From contig JAFWXS010000103.1 in the NCBI GenBank assembly GCA_017517925.1, positions 1 to 37,820 of the forward strand: a stretch of 37,820 bases of DNA, in the 5' to 3' direction. The notes under the pieces were generated by a model. It was not told the origin of the DNA. It ran no database searches and saw only the letters and a list, made by a program, of their open reading frames with translations. This document shows positions 1 to 9,449 of the stretch, piece after piece. This DNA is from Bacteroidaceae bacterium (GTDB lineage: Bacteria > Bacteroidota > Bacteroidia > Bacteroidales > Bacteroidaceae). The translations under genes were made by a program, and so were the position numbers. How positions within the stretch are numbered: the stretch's first letter is position 1; every line of letters starts with the position of its first letter.

Positions 1-271
1 GGGCTACACCCCTGACCGTCGTCTGGATGTATCCCTTGCTGCCGGTCCCGTCTTTAGCTCAAGAGCATCGGGTGCTGCTGACGTCAAGCAGCTTGCGAAG
101 TCATCTGTAGGTGTACAGGTAGGTATCCCCGTTCAGTATCGTCTCACCGAAAACTTGGGTATTTCGCTGGAGCCCCGTGCCCAAGCTTTCTGGAACAGAG
201 ACTATGCTGCGTTGGGTGGTGGCCGCAGTGCGATTATGAACATCTTGGTTGGTATGAAATATACTTTTTAA
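1..271 (+). CDS. Outer-membrane beta-barrel protein, C-terminal part (5' end outside window)
   Basis: The frame is open from base 2 and stops with TAA at 269-271, giving the last 89 residues. The visible part alternates polar and hydrophobic residues as in transmembrane beta strands (segments around SVGVQVGIPVQYRL, LGISLEPRAQAFW and MNILVGMKYTF). It ends in phenylalanine after an aromatic-rich last strand, which is the usual BAM recognition signature of outer-membrane barrels. It is probably an OmpA/porin-like or general outer-membrane beta-barrel protein; the family cannot be fixed without the N-terminus. The next gene starts 18 bases downstream on the same strand, so the two are probably cotranscribed. 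Confidence 0.7.
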   Translation, partial: GYTPDRRLDVSLAAGPVFSSRASGAADVKQLAKSSVGVQVGIPVQYRLTENLGISLEPRAQAFWNRDYAALGGGRSAIMNILVGMKYTF

Positions 272-289
272 TGAAAAATATTGAGAGCA

Positions 290-2044
290 ATGAATAGATT
301 TAAGTTTCTTCTCCTAAGTCCGATTGTTTTTCTGTGTCTGTGCTTCCCTATGAAGAGCACGGCGCAGACTGCTATGGAAGCAGCTGACTCCATTGTATAC
401 AATACGGCAATATATTCAGAGTTGTACAATGCCTATAAGATACACGCAAATGATATCAGTCAAGAGGTTATTGAGGCAATAGCGAAAATCTTGCTTGTGT
501 GGTCTGGGAATCTGCATATCAACACTAAAGTTATCGAGGACTTGAATCCTAATACCAGATTGGACAGTGATCTTAATCTGGATTCATTGGGTGTGGTAGA
601 CTTGATGGAGCAATTGGAGGAGGAGCTACCATTCTACAACAAAGAAAAAGGATATGTCGCAACTTCATTGCGAATCATTGGAGATGTAGTTGATGTCGTG
701 AAGCCAAGTTCAGACTCTACCATGCTGGTTATGGCATACTATCCTTGGAAAGCTGTATTCGATACGCATAGTGTACATCGTGTGGGTTTATACAACGATG
801 GTATAGGTATCCTTAAGGGACTGATTGAATACACCAATGATTCTATTCAGCGTGAAGTCTATATCAATGAGTTAATGGAACTCTATGATGTATGGTATGA
901 ATATGCCGACACCATTAATGCCGGTATGAACGAGCATTATTCAAAGGCAGTGATTAAGAGCGAGAAGGCAAAAGACTACATTGAGATGTATCCTGATGAG
1001 ATTACTGAGCAGAATGTGATGCAGTATCAATACGTGAAGATGTATGACTACATTATGGATGCTCTGAATGAGCCGGAGGGGCAGGAGGAAATATATTATC
1101 TTAATGTGGATAAACTCATGCGTATCTCTATCCAGCGTCTGAAAAGAAACTGGAAAGAGTATCAGGAACAGTATGTGGCCGACTTTGAGACTTTTGATGT
1201 TCGTATGCAGTTATTGTTGGAGCATGTGACTAATCCTGCAGCTATAGGTAATATCAATTACTTGCATGCAGGACATACCGATGCTTTCGACCAAAACTCC
1301 ACCAATATCACAGCCAGTACCGGTGATTGCGGTGCCATGGAGGAGGCTTTTGCCACGCAAATGTGGGATAAGGCTATGGATGAGAAGTTCCTCAGTCGTG
1401 TCATCCGTAGTATGCGTGGATGTCCGGACTCGGAGGTATATCTGGAGGCTTTGGAGAACTATACCTACCTGACCAATGTGGATCCGGAGGATATTGTTGC
1501 CAAGCGTCGTTTATTGGTCAACGTATATCTGAAGCGCGAACGTTACGACGAGGCCATTGAACAGATAAGGTTCATGTTGGGTCTTAAGGAAGGTGTTGAT
1601 AATATTGAGAAAGCCAACTACTATTATTTGTGGGGTAATATCATGGAGCGTCAGGGAAACAATCAGACTGCCGCATTCCGTTATAAGAGTGCAGTGAACC
1701 TCAATCCTAATTTTGGTAATGCATACTATCGTCTGGCTATTATGTATTCAAAGAATAAATTTACAAATGACCAATTGAAAGATAGTTACAGATATCTCTT
1801 GTGTGTCGATAAACTTGAACGTGCCAAGGAATGTATACAACAGCACGCAGGATCGGCTACTATGGGTAAGTATAATAATGCGTCGCTTAATGACATCAAT
1901 CAATATATCGCCTCATTTAAGAGTATGTGTCCCGATCAGACCGAAGCCTTCATGCTTGGTGCCGATTACTCTACACCGGGTAAGAAGTATACTTTCCCTG
2001 GTGGTGTAATGAAGGGTGAGACAACTACTATCCGGTTCTATTAA
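290..2044 (+). CDS. Secreted TPR protein with an acyl-carrier-protein-like segment
   Basis: The ATG at 290 is chosen over an in-frame TTG at 281 because it gives a clean signal peptide (basic MNRFK, hydrophobic core, likely cleavage after STAQ near residue 26). Residues about 58-113 read like an acyl carrier protein: a helix, then TRLDSDLNLDSLGVVDL followed by MEQLEEEL, with Ser99 in the DSL position where 4'-phosphopantetheine is attached in true ACPs. The middle is helical and of unknown function. From about residue 375 there are TPR-like helix pairs, the clearest reading YYYLWGNIMERQGNNQTAAF and then YKSAVNLNPNFGNAYYRLA. The product is presumably periplasmic. An ACP fold in an exported protein is unexpected because phosphopantetheinyl transferases work in the cytoplasm; the segment may be only a structural mimic. 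Base composition is more AT-rich than the next gene. Confidence is high that it is a gene and low for its role. Confidence 0.85.
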   Translation: MNRFKFLLLSPIVFLCLCFPMKSTAQTAMEAADSIVYNTAIYSELYNAYKIHANDISQEVIEAIAKILLVWSGNLHINTKVIEDLNPNTRLDSDLNLDSLGVVDLMEQLEEELPFYNKEKGYVATSLRIIGDVVDVVKPSSDSTMLVMAYYPWKAVFDTHSVHRVGLYNDGIGILKGLIEYTNDSIQREVYINELMELYDVWYEYADTINAGMNEHYSKAVIKSEKAKDYIEMYPDEITEQNVMQYQYVKMYDYIMDALNEPEGQEEIYYLNVDKLMRISIQRLKRNWKEYQEQYVADFETFDVRMQLLLEHVTNPAAIGNINYLHAGHTDAFDQNSTNITASTGDCGAMEEAFATQMWDKAMDEKFLSRVIRSMRGCPDSEVYLEALENYTYLTNVDPEDIVAKRRLLVNVYLKRERYDEAIEQIRFMLGLKEGVDNIEKANYYYLWGNIMERQGNNQTAAFRYKSAVNLNPNFGNAYYRLAIMYSKNKFTNDQLKDSYRYLLCVDKLERAKECIQQHAGSATMGKYNNASLNDINQYIASFKSMCPDQTEAFMLGADYSTPGKKYTFPGGVMKGETTTIRFY

Positions 2045-2071
2045 GAATTTTAAATTAGAAAACTACAATAT

Positions 2072-2115
2072 CAGAGCCGTCCGCTATAAAAAACGGAGGG
2101 CTCTGTTTTTTTTTT
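2072..2115 (+). terminator. Rho-independent terminator
   Basis: Two 12-base arms at 2072-2083 and 2094-2105 (CAGAGCCGTCCG and CGGAGGGCTCTG) pair with a single mismatch around a 10-base A/T-rich loop. A run of ten T follows at 2106-2115. It lies 27 bases after the TPR gene stop and ends that transcription unit. Confidence 0.9.
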
Positions 2116-2170
2116 ATTGAAAGGCTCTAATAATTTTATCAGAGAGCTCTGATTTTTCGATAAGATTGTA

Positions 2171-2178
2171 TATATTTG
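2171..2178 (+). promoter_or_regulatory. Bacteroidetes -7 element upstream of the papain-like protease
   Basis: TATATTTG matches the TAnnTTTG consensus of the Bacteroidetes primary sigma factor. No clear TTTG -33 box is seen; the expected place (about 2147-2152) overlaps the right arm of the inverted repeat at 2138-2153. Transcription from here would leave a leader of roughly 85-90 bases before the ATG at 2272. Confidence 0.6.
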
Positions 2179-2271
2179 CAAACTGTACTTTAATACCAAT
2201 CGTAGTTATGCAAACTAATCTAATCTAATTCCTTTTAATCTATGCTAATAGAATAAAAATCACACATCATT

Positions 2272-5200
2272 ATGAAAAAGACTTTATATTTAGGCTTCTT
2301 TGCCACACTGCTTCTTAGCAGCGCTGCACTGACCGTCCAAGCGCAGACTTTAGACGTAGACCGTACTAAGTATCCCGACTATTCAGAGAAGACCAATCCC
2401 GACTGGTCGCTCATGCCGACTTCTCGTGAGGGGGGGGCACCATTGCGCGCCCGTACCGTAATCGGTGGACGCCCCGACCATGTGAACAATGCGGAGACAC
2501 GCTATTTCCCGCCCGTATTCAATCAGGACGGCGGTTCGTGTGGCTCGGCATCGAGAATATGCTACATGTTCAGCTACGAGCTGGCCGCCTACCGCGACCT
2601 TGATGGCTCGAAGCCCGAGAATTACTACCCCTCGCATTTCGTGTGGTTGCACACCAACTCGAACAGCCTTATCACTGATCAGGGCAAGGATGCCTTCGTG
2701 CAGCATGTGGGCGTGCCCTCGGCTGCGACCTATGGCGGACAGACCTATTCGTCGCTCTTTGGTAACCAGGACTGCGCACAAAACGATTTCGGATGGATGC
2801 AGGGCTATGACAAGTGGTTCGAAGCCATGCACAACCGCATGCTCAAGCCTTCGAACTTCCCCGTAAACGTGGGCACCGAAGAGGGACGCGAGGCGGTGAA
2901 GAATTGGTTGTGGAACCATAATGGTGACACCGACTTCCATGCTGGAGGTATCTGCGGTATCGGCGTGGCTTCGGGTGGTGTGTGGAAAGACATCCCCAAG
3001 ACGGCAACCAATGATGCCATTGGCGTCACCGGTATGGGCTATGTATACCAATGGGGCACACAAGTAGACCATGCCCTCACCATCGTGGGCTATGACGACC
3101 GCATCGAGTTTGACCTCGACAAGGACGGTATCTACGGCGAAGCCGAAGCCGACGAGTTGGGTGCATGGATTATTGTCAACTCGTGGGGCAACTGGGAGAA
3201 CGGTGGATTCATCTACTGTCCCTATGCGCACGGTGTGCCTGCTTTCAACAGTGATGGCTCGGTTCCCAACAACTTTTGGACCCCCGAGATATACAAGGTG
3301 CGCAAAGATTACCGTCCCTTGCGTACTATCAAACTGAATATGGACTACAGCCGCCGTAGCGAAATCGCTCTGAGCGCAGGTATCAGCGCCGACCTTAACG
3401 CCACCGCACCCGAGAAGACCGTTCCCTTCGTACACTTCACCTACTCCGGTGATGGCAACTATGGCAACAGCAATCCCGCCCCCGAAGTGCCCATGCTGGG
3501 CCGCTGGGCCGACGGTAAACTGCACGACGAACCCATGGAGTTCGGTTATGACCTTACCGACCTCACCGAGGGGTACGATATGAACAAGCCTCTCAAGTAT
3601 TTCTTCATTATTGACTCACGTGAGTGGGCCGAGGGCGAGGGCACCATCCACGATGCCTCCATCATCGATTACCGCTATGACGAACAGGGGTTGGAGACCC
3701 CATTCGGTGTAGGTGAGGGTGTGGAAATACAGAATCAGGGCGGACGTACCATCATCTCGGTAGTGGTGTACGGCACCAGCTACTATGCCCCACAGAACGT
3801 GGCCTTTGATGGTTCCACGCTCACGTGGCAGGCCCCGCAACGCTCGGCTATGAAGGCGGCATCATACTGCATCTATCAGAACGGCATGCTCATCGACAAC
3901 GTAGCCGCTACCACTTTCAGCTACACTCCGAAATCTGTAGCTACATCGGGAGAGTATGGCGTAAGCGCTCTTTATGCCGATGAAAACGAGTCTGCTGTAA
4001 GCACGGTCCGAGTGCCTATTACCCTCTCGTCGCCCAATACGGGTGTCAAATTCAATCAAGCAGGATTCGCTATTCCCAGTGTGTTTGCCACTAAATATCA
4101 ACAGGCTACTATTGAATACTGGATAAAACCCACCACCCTTACCAACTGGAATCAGAGCGGCGGGCCGGGATGGGGTAACTTCATGTTCCATGCCAACAGT
4201 GGTGGACTGTTCACTGCCGGATGGAGTACTCAAGACCGACTCAATACCAATACTCCCCTTAAAGTAGGACAGTGGACACACGTGGCTATCGTTGTCGATG
4301 GAGGCAAGATGACCGTATACCTCGACGGAGTGAACCGCGGTAGTGTGAGCACTTACTTCTATAGCGGAATCGGTGGATTTGGTGACCTTGTATTCTCGTC
4401 TAACGGAGCGAATAATGCACAGGATGCAGTGTACGATGAAATACGCATCTGGAACACCGCACGCACCGCTGCACAGGTTAAAGCTTGCAAGGATATAGAG
4501 TTTGCTGGTAACCTCATGCCTCAGGGACTCATCGCCTACCTTAAGGGCGACCTTGTGACCAATGCCGAAGGTGACCTAGTGATGTACGATTGTGTGGGCG
4601 GCCATCACGCCACGCTGCAAGGCAGTTATGCCGCTGTGAGTGCCAATTTACCTGCTCTGGGCCTTTCGGATGGAACACCCGACGTGCTCATTGATGCTCC
4701 TGTGGGTGCCGTGTATGCTGGTGTGCCTGTAACGTTTACAGCTGCCTACAATGATGCAGTCAGTCACCTGTCATGGACCATTCCTGGTGCTGGAGTAGAG
4801 AACCTTGCAGTGGCAACTCCTACGGTAACCTTTACCGAAACAGGCAAACAGATGGTGACGGTGACAGCCACCTCTATTGACAATCAGACAACAACCGACA
4901 CGTATACCATCATTGTGGAGCCTACACCTGCGGTCGATGCTTCGTTCACTATGACTGCCACCCTGGTACCTGCGGGAGAGCGTGTAACTCTTCTTGCAAC
5001 AAATCCCATGGACGGATATCTCTATGAATGGAGTATGCCGGGGGCGGATGTAGAAGCCGCTTACACGGTGAACGCTGCCGCCTCGTACCAGTCGCAGGGG
5101 ACATTCAATGTGACTCTCACCGTGACAGGTCCTGATGGCACCGTAAAGAGTCATACAGAGCAGATTGAAGTGCTTGAAGTAGCTCCCAAGGCTGCCTTCA

Positions 5201-8019
5201 GCATTGCACCGGCAGTGATACTCAAGGGCGAGGAGATAAACCTCACCGATGAGTCGCTCTATACACCTACACAATGGCAGTGGCTTCTCGCCAGCGACAA
5301 GGCCAACTATATCGCATATGACCAGTACAAATCGCTTGTGATAGATAACCCCGGTGTCTACAGCGCTACACTCAGAGTAACAAACAATGCCGGACACCAT
5401 GAACTGACACGTGAACGTGCACTCATCGTTACCAATGCCGACAGCAAGAATGGACTCCTCTTCTCCAGTGACGCTTCCATGGTAGGCGTGGCCGTACCGC
5501 CCGTCAGCGCAGGGCAGTCGGCCTTCACTATCGATTGGTGGATGAATCCCGAATGGCCTGTCGACAATACTAACGGTATAGGTGACAGCGAGTCGACCAT
5601 GTTGCTCAAGACCATGGGAGGCGGCAAGATGATGTTCTGTCTCGGTGGCACCAACGTAACCACAGTGGATGGCTATATCGTTCCCGGTGAATGGCATCAC
5701 TATGGCGTGGTATTCGGTAACGGTAAGGTAGTCTTTTATCGCGATGGTGTACAGGTAGGCACACGTCCTATCTCCTCCAGTATCAAGATACCCGAACTCA
5801 AGTCATTCAATATCGGAGGCTCGGAAGCCCCCTTTAGGGGAGGTATCGACGAGTTCCGTGTATGGGGAACCGCTCTTACCGAGGCTCAGTTGCGTTCGTA
5901 TGCCAATGCTCCCATTACCGACATCTCTAAGGCCGAGAGCAGCCATGCACTGAAGGTATACTATAGTTTCAATCAGAGTGGAGGTGACGTGCAGGATGCC
6001 ACCTCGAACGGTAATACGGGGCGTCGTTCAGGATTCGGTCCTGACGGTGACGCATGGGGATTGTCGAAGGGTGTCTTCTGCCTCAACTTCGATGAGACAG
6101 CTAACACAGATATCACTGCGACCTATCTCACTAATTACGCAAAATCGTTCAAGGAGAATGGTACATGCATCAATCCCAACCTTTCAGAACGTACTTTCGG
6201 ACTCTCTGACTGGACGATGGAGAATACCGTCATCAATGCCAACATCATCACCGGTGCACACGTAGACCGCAATAAGAGTAACTGCTTCACCGTGACCACC
6301 GGTTGGGATGGATTTGCTTCGGCACTCAAAGACCACAAGGTTTTCCAGATTGTCACCCTGCCTGCGGGCTATTATAACTTCGAGGCTGAGTATGGCACCA
6401 ATGAAGGACAGTGTGGAGAGTCGTATCTCGTGGTAGCTGCAGGGAGCACTTTGCCCACAACCGAGAACTTAGGACAGTCTATCGCTTATAGTGAGATGAA
6501 GGCCAAGGGCACGGTGAGTGCCAATGCGGTGAACTTCTTGCTCACTGAGGAGACCACCGTGAGCATAGGTCTGTTGGTCAATATGAGCGGTAGCTCGTGT
6601 ATGACCATACAGAAGTTTACTCTGACAAAGAGAACAGTCGAGGTTTACCAAAAATCTTCCGATGCCGTTCCTTCTATTTCCAAGTTGAGTAATGACCGCC
6701 TCTACTATGTATCGCAGCCCTACCACACTGCTGGTATCAGTTCATGGGCCATCGCCCAAGGCGGTAGTGCCTTGAAGTCCAATGTAGACCTTGGCATCTC
6801 GGTTGACAAGGACAACGCAGCCCAACAATTTGCTTTCCTGACTAATGACGAAGGTGCTACCCACTACCTCTTCCATGCCGCCGAGAAGAAGTTTGTGAAC
6901 AAGGATGGTTCGCTCTCCGATACTCCCGTCGATGCCATCCACTTCACGAAGGGTGCCTATGACACTACTTTCGTGGCCTACTTCGATGCGGGGCACTACA
7001 TCAATATAAATAGCGAACGCAAGTTGATGATTGGCGATTATGGTACTCCTGACGGAGGTAACTCTGTAGTGATACGTCCAGCCAAGACTTTTAACCCGAA
7101 GACAGCTCTCTCAAAGTTCCCTGTAGTTGGGGTGGAAGAGATAACCCTCAGCCACAGCACCGCAACGCTGATGGCAGGCGAGGCACTGACCTTGCAGGCT
7201 ACTGTCGCTCCCAGCTACGCTACAGACCCTTCTGTGGTATGGAGTACTTCAGATCCTTCCGTAGCTATCGTTGTGCGTGGTGTCGTTACTGCCGTATCTC
7301 CGGGTACAGCCACCATTACCGCCAAGGCCGGCGACAAGGAAGCAACCTGTGTGGTGACAGTGGAGAAACGCTATGTGGAGGTTATGGGCCTTATTCTGGA
7401 CCAGACCAGTGCTACGGTTACTGCCGGTGATGTGCTTACCCTCACGGCAACAGTTGTTCCCTCAGATGCCGATGACCAGACGGTGACATGGGCGACCTCT
7501 GATGCTACCCTCGCCACAGTAGAGGATGGTGTGGTGCAGACTCTCGCTCCCGGTACGGTGACCATCACCGCTAAGGCCGGCGAACGTCAGGCGACCTGCG
7601 TGGTGAAGATACAGAAACCCTATGTGCCCGTGACGGACATTATCCTTAACCACACGGAACTTATACTTGAGGTCGGGCAGTCGGTGACTCTTACTGGAAC
7701 AGTAGTCCCCGATAATGCTGACGACAAGATCATCACCTGGACCTCATCGGATACGAAGGTGGCAACGATACGTCGCCGCGTGGTGAAGGGTGTTTCCGAA
7801 GGCAAGGCAATCATCTCTGCAGCTACTACAGACTTTACTGCTGTTTGCGTGGTTACTGTTGTTGCAGTAGGCAGTGGTCTCGACCAAGCTACGGGCGACC
7901 AGAGTACGATGATGATTTATGATGTGACGGGCCGTCCCGTAAGAGTGAACGCGAAATCAACCGAAGGTCTTGACCCTGGCGTATACATTATCAACGGGCG
8001 GAAAACTGTGGTGAAGTAA
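2272..8019 (+). CDS. Giant secreted papain-like (C1) cysteine protease with LamG, PKD and Big2 modules
   Basis: 1915 residues. A signal peptide ends near residue 25 (VQAQ). The protease domain (about 55-340) has a complete papain-type set: Gln85 (oxyanion hole) and Cys90 in NQDGGSCGSAS, His267 in VDHALTIVGYDD, and Asn303 in WIIVNSWGNWENGG. An insert with DLDKDGIYGE (281-290) resembles a calcium-binding loop. Modules follow: LamG-like (about 590-743), three PKD-like domains (about 804-883, 887-968, 971-1053), a second LamG-like (about 1060-1213), a DUF5013/galactose-binding-like stretch (about 1277-1456), a possible lectin-like stretch (about 1460-1610) and three tandem Big2 domains (about 1622-1862). 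The end (about 1878-1915) has MMIYDVTGRPV and GLDPGVYIINGRKTVVK, which resembles a type A Por-secretion tail. The gene has its own promoter and terminator and is monocistronic. A secreted protein- or mucin-degrading enzyme is inferred; the substrate is unknown. Confidence 0.88.
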   Translation: MKKTLYLGFFATLLLSSAALTVQAQTLDVDRTKYPDYSEKTNPDWSLMPTSREGGAPLRARTVIGGRPDHVNNAETRYFPPVFNQDGGSCGSASRICYMFSYELAAYRDLDGSKPENYYPSHFVWLHTNSNSLITDQGKDAFVQHVGVPSAATYGGQTYSSLFGNQDCAQNDFGWMQGYDKWFEAMHNRMLKPSNFPVNVGTEEGREAVKNWLWNHNGDTDFHAGGICGIGVASGGVWKDIPKTATNDAIGVTGMGYVYQWGTQVDHALTIVGYDDRIEFDLDKDGIYGEAEADELGAWIIVNSWGNWENGGFIYCPYAHGVPAFNSDGSVPNNFWTPEIYKVRKDYRPLRTIKLNMDYSRRSEIALSAGISADLNATAPEKTVPFVHFTYSGDGNYGNSNPAPEVPMLGRWADGKLHDEPMEFGYDLTDLTEGYDMNKPLKYFFIIDSREWAEGEGTIHDASIIDYRYDEQGLETPFGVGEGVEIQNQGGRTIISVVVYGTSYYAPQNVAFDGSTLTWQAPQRSAMKAASYCIYQNGMLIDNVAATTFSYTPKSVATSGEYGVSALYADENESAVSTVRVPITLSSPNTGVKFNQAGFAIPSVFATKYQQATIEYWIKPTTLTNWNQSGGPGWGNFMFHANSGGLFTAGWSTQDRLNTNTPLKVGQWTHVAIVVDGGKMTVYLDGVNRGSVSTYFYSGIGGFGDLVFSSNGANNAQDAVYDEIRIWNTARTAAQVKACKDIEFAGNLMPQGLIAYLKGDLVTNAEGDLVMYDCVGGHHATLQGSYAAVSANLPALGLSDGTPDVLIDAPVGAVYAGVPVTFTAAYNDAVSHLSWTIPGAGVENLAVATPTVTFTETGKQMVTVTATSIDNQTTTDTYTIIVEPTPAVDASFTMTATLVPAGERVTLLATNPMDGYLYEWSMPGADVEAAYTVNAAASYQSQGTFNVTLTVTGPDGTVKSHTEQIEVLEVAPKAAFSIAPAVILKGEEINLTDESLYTPTQWQWLLASDKANYIAYDQYKSLVIDNPGVYSATLRVTNNAGHHELTRERALIVTNADSKNGLLFSSDASMVGVAVPPVSAGQSAFTIDWWMNPEWPVDNTNGIGDSESTMLLKTMGGGKMMFCLGGTNVTTVDGYIVPGEWHHYGVVFGNGKVVFYRDGVQVGTRPISSSIKIPELKSFNIGGSEAPFRGGIDEFRVWGTALTEAQLRSYANAPITDISKAESSHALKVYYSFNQSGGDVQDATSNGNTGRRSGFGPDGDAWGLSKGVFCLNFDETANTDITATYLTNYAKSFKENGTCINPNLSERTFGLSDWTMENTVINANIITGAHVDRNKSNCFTVTTGWDGFASALKDHKVFQIVTLPAGYYNFEAEYGTNEGQCGESYLVVAAGSTLPTTENLGQSIAYSEMKAKGTVSANAVNFLLTEETTVSIGLLVNMSGSSCMTIQKFTLTKRTVEVYQKSSDAVPSISKLSNDRLYYVSQPYHTAGISSWAIAQGGSALKSNVDLGISVDKDNAAQQFAFLTNDEGATHYLFHAAEKKFVNKDGSLSDTPVDAIHFTKGAYDTTFVAYFDAGHYININSERKLMIGDYGTPDGGNSVVIRPAKTFNPKTALSKFPVVGVEEITLSHSTATLMAGEALTLQATVAPSYATDPSVVWSTSDPSVAIVVRGVVTAVSPGTATITAKAGDKEATCVVTVEKRYVEVMGLILDQTSATVTAGDVLTLTATVVPSDADDQTVTWATSDATLATVEDGVVQTLAPGTVTITAKAGERQATCVVKIQKPYVPVTDIILNHTELILEVGQSVTLTGTVVPDNADDKIITWTSSDTKVATIRRRVVKGVSEGKAIISAATTDFTAVCVVTVVAVGSGLDQATGDQSTMMIYDVTGRPVRVNAKSTEGLDPGVYIINGRKTVVK

Positions 8020-8024
8020 TAGTA

Positions 8025-8056
8025 AAAGAGGATGAACCCAAGTTCATCCTCTTTTT
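8025..8056 (+). terminator. Strong rho-independent terminator
   Basis: A perfect 13-bp stem (AAAGAGGATGAAC at 8025-8037 with GTTCATCCTCTTT at 8042-8054), a CCAA loop and a T run. It starts 5 bases after the protease stop codon. The A run on the left side means it could also stop minus-strand transcription from the helicase gene, which ends at 8125. Confidence 0.93.
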
Positions 8057-8124
8057 GTATCGTGTCTATGATTTGTTGGAGTCATAATCTATATAAGTAA
8101 GGAGGGTTGTTGTACCTGAAGTTA

Positions 8125-9441
8125 TTACTTTGCCGCATCTTTATTCTTGCTTTTGCTCCCGTGATGGTGCTTGCCTCCACGCGACTTGCCCTGAGCACGA
8201 GTCTGTTTGCTATGTCCTTTTCCTCCACGATGGTTGCTGCCCTTGCAACCTCTACGGCTACTCTTCCCATGACCACCACTTTTCTTTTGGGGATTGTACT
8301 CGGGAGCTTCGCCCAACCCCTCGGGGAGAGGAAGCTTGTGTACTTCACGGCCGATGAACTCTTCAATGGCGGCAAAGCGCGATTGGTCATCCACGGCTAC
8401 AAAGGTAATGGCACAGCCGTCGGCACCAGCACGAGCTGTGCGACCTATACGGTGTACGTAGTCCTCGCAGTCGCGCGGAGCATCGTAGTTGATGACGAGG
8501 CGTATATCGTCTATGTCGATACCGCGTGAAACAATGTCGGTAGCTACGAGAATATCGATGCGTCCGCTCTTGAACTCACGCATCACCACGTCGCGTTGCG
8601 ACTGATCGAGGTCGCTGTGCATCTCGCCCACGTTGAGTCTCATGCGCTTGAAGGCGGCGGCAATCTCCTTTACCTTGGTCTTCTTGGAGGAGAAGATGAT
8701 GACGCGCTCGGGTTTGGTGTCCTTGAAGAGGCTCTTGATAATGCCGAGCTTCTGTGTCTCGTAGCAGACATAGGCGGTCTGCACAATTTTCTCTGCCGGT
8801 TTGTTCACAGCGAGGCGCACCTCTACGGGGTCGTGCAGGATGCTGGCGGCAAGCTTCTGTATCTTGTCGGGCATGGTAGCCGAGAACATGATGGTTTGGC
8901 GATTATCGGGTAGTTGCTTGACAATCTGCATGATGTCATCATAGAACCCCATGTCGAGCATACGGTCGGCCTCATCGAGTATGAAGAACGAGGTGCGCGA
9001 GAGGTCCACATTGCCGAGCGAGATGTGGCTGATGAGACGTCCAGGTGTGGCAATCACCATATCTGCACCGAGCGAGAGACCACGGCGTTCCTGCTCGTAA
9101 CGTATGCCGTCGTTACCACCATATACGGCCACGCTGCTCACGGGGACATAGTATGAGAATCCCTCCATGGCTTGGTCTATTTGCTGGGCAAGTTCACGGG
9201 TGGGCGACATGATGATACAGTTGATGGCATCATCAGGATAACCTCCATCGCTGAGCATACTGAGGATGGGCAATAGGTAAGCCGCAGTCTTGCCGGTACC
9301 TGTTTGTGCTACACCGATGAGGTCGCGCCCCTCAAGCAATGGAGGTATCGTATGTTCCTGAATAGGTGTGCAAGTGGTAAAGTTCATTGCATCGAGTGCA
9401 TCAAGCACATCGTCGTTGAGGTCGAGATCATAGAAGTCCAT
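8125..9441 (-). CDS. DEAD-box ATP-dependent RNA helicase (RhlE-like)
   Basis: 438 residues with all superfamily 2 motifs in order: Q motif around FTTCTPIQ (21-28), Walker A AQTGTGKT (45-52), PTRELAQQ (80-87), ATPGR (131-135), DEAD at 156-159, SAT at 187-189, and motif VI HRIGRTARAG (330-339). It unwinds short RNA duplexes in the cytoplasm, and members act in ribosome assembly, RNA decay or cold adaptation. The C-terminal tail from about 385 is low-complexity and rich in Lys, Arg, Gly, His and Ser, typical of nonspecific RNA-binding tails in the RhlE/DeaD group. It starts 8 bases after the LptF/LptG-type permease stop, so it is very likely cotranscribed with it. The exact subfamily (RhlE, CshA or DeaD) is not certain. 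Confidence 0.93.
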   Translation of the reverse strand: MDFYDLDLNDDVLDALDAMNFTTCTPIQEHTIPPLLEGRDLIGVAQTGTGKTAAYLLPILSMLSDGGYPDDAINCIIMSPTRELAQQIDQAMEGFSYYVPVSSVAVYGGNDGIRYEQERRGLSLGADMVIATPGRLISHISLGNVDLSRTSFFILDEADRMLDMGFYDDIMQIVKQLPDNRQTIMFSATMPDKIQKLAASILHDPVEVRLAVNKPAEKIVQTAYVCYETQKLGIIKSLFKDTKPERVIIFSSKKTKVKEIAAAFKRMRLNVGEMHSDLDQSQRDVVMREFKSGRIDILVATDIVSRGIDIDDIRLVINYDAPRDCEDYVHRIGRTARAGADGCAITFVAVDDQSRFAAIEEFIGREVHKLPLPEGLGEAPEYNPQKKSGGHGKSSRRGCKGSNHRGGKGHSKQTRAQGKSRGGKHHHGSKSKNKDAAK

Positions 9442-9449
9442 GTGTCAAA

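Noticed and set aside
2383..3525. 380-codon open frame on the minus strand within the papain-like protease gene
   Set aside because: Lies wholly antisense to a gene with intact catalytic motifs; no signal peptide, domain or start context; its length reflects GC-rich codon bias on the coding strand.
4771..5700. 309-codon open frame on the minus strand in the PKD region
   Set aside because: Antisense shadow of the PKD/LamG coding sequence; composition is unusual for a protein (many His, Cys, Arg) and has no recognisable family.
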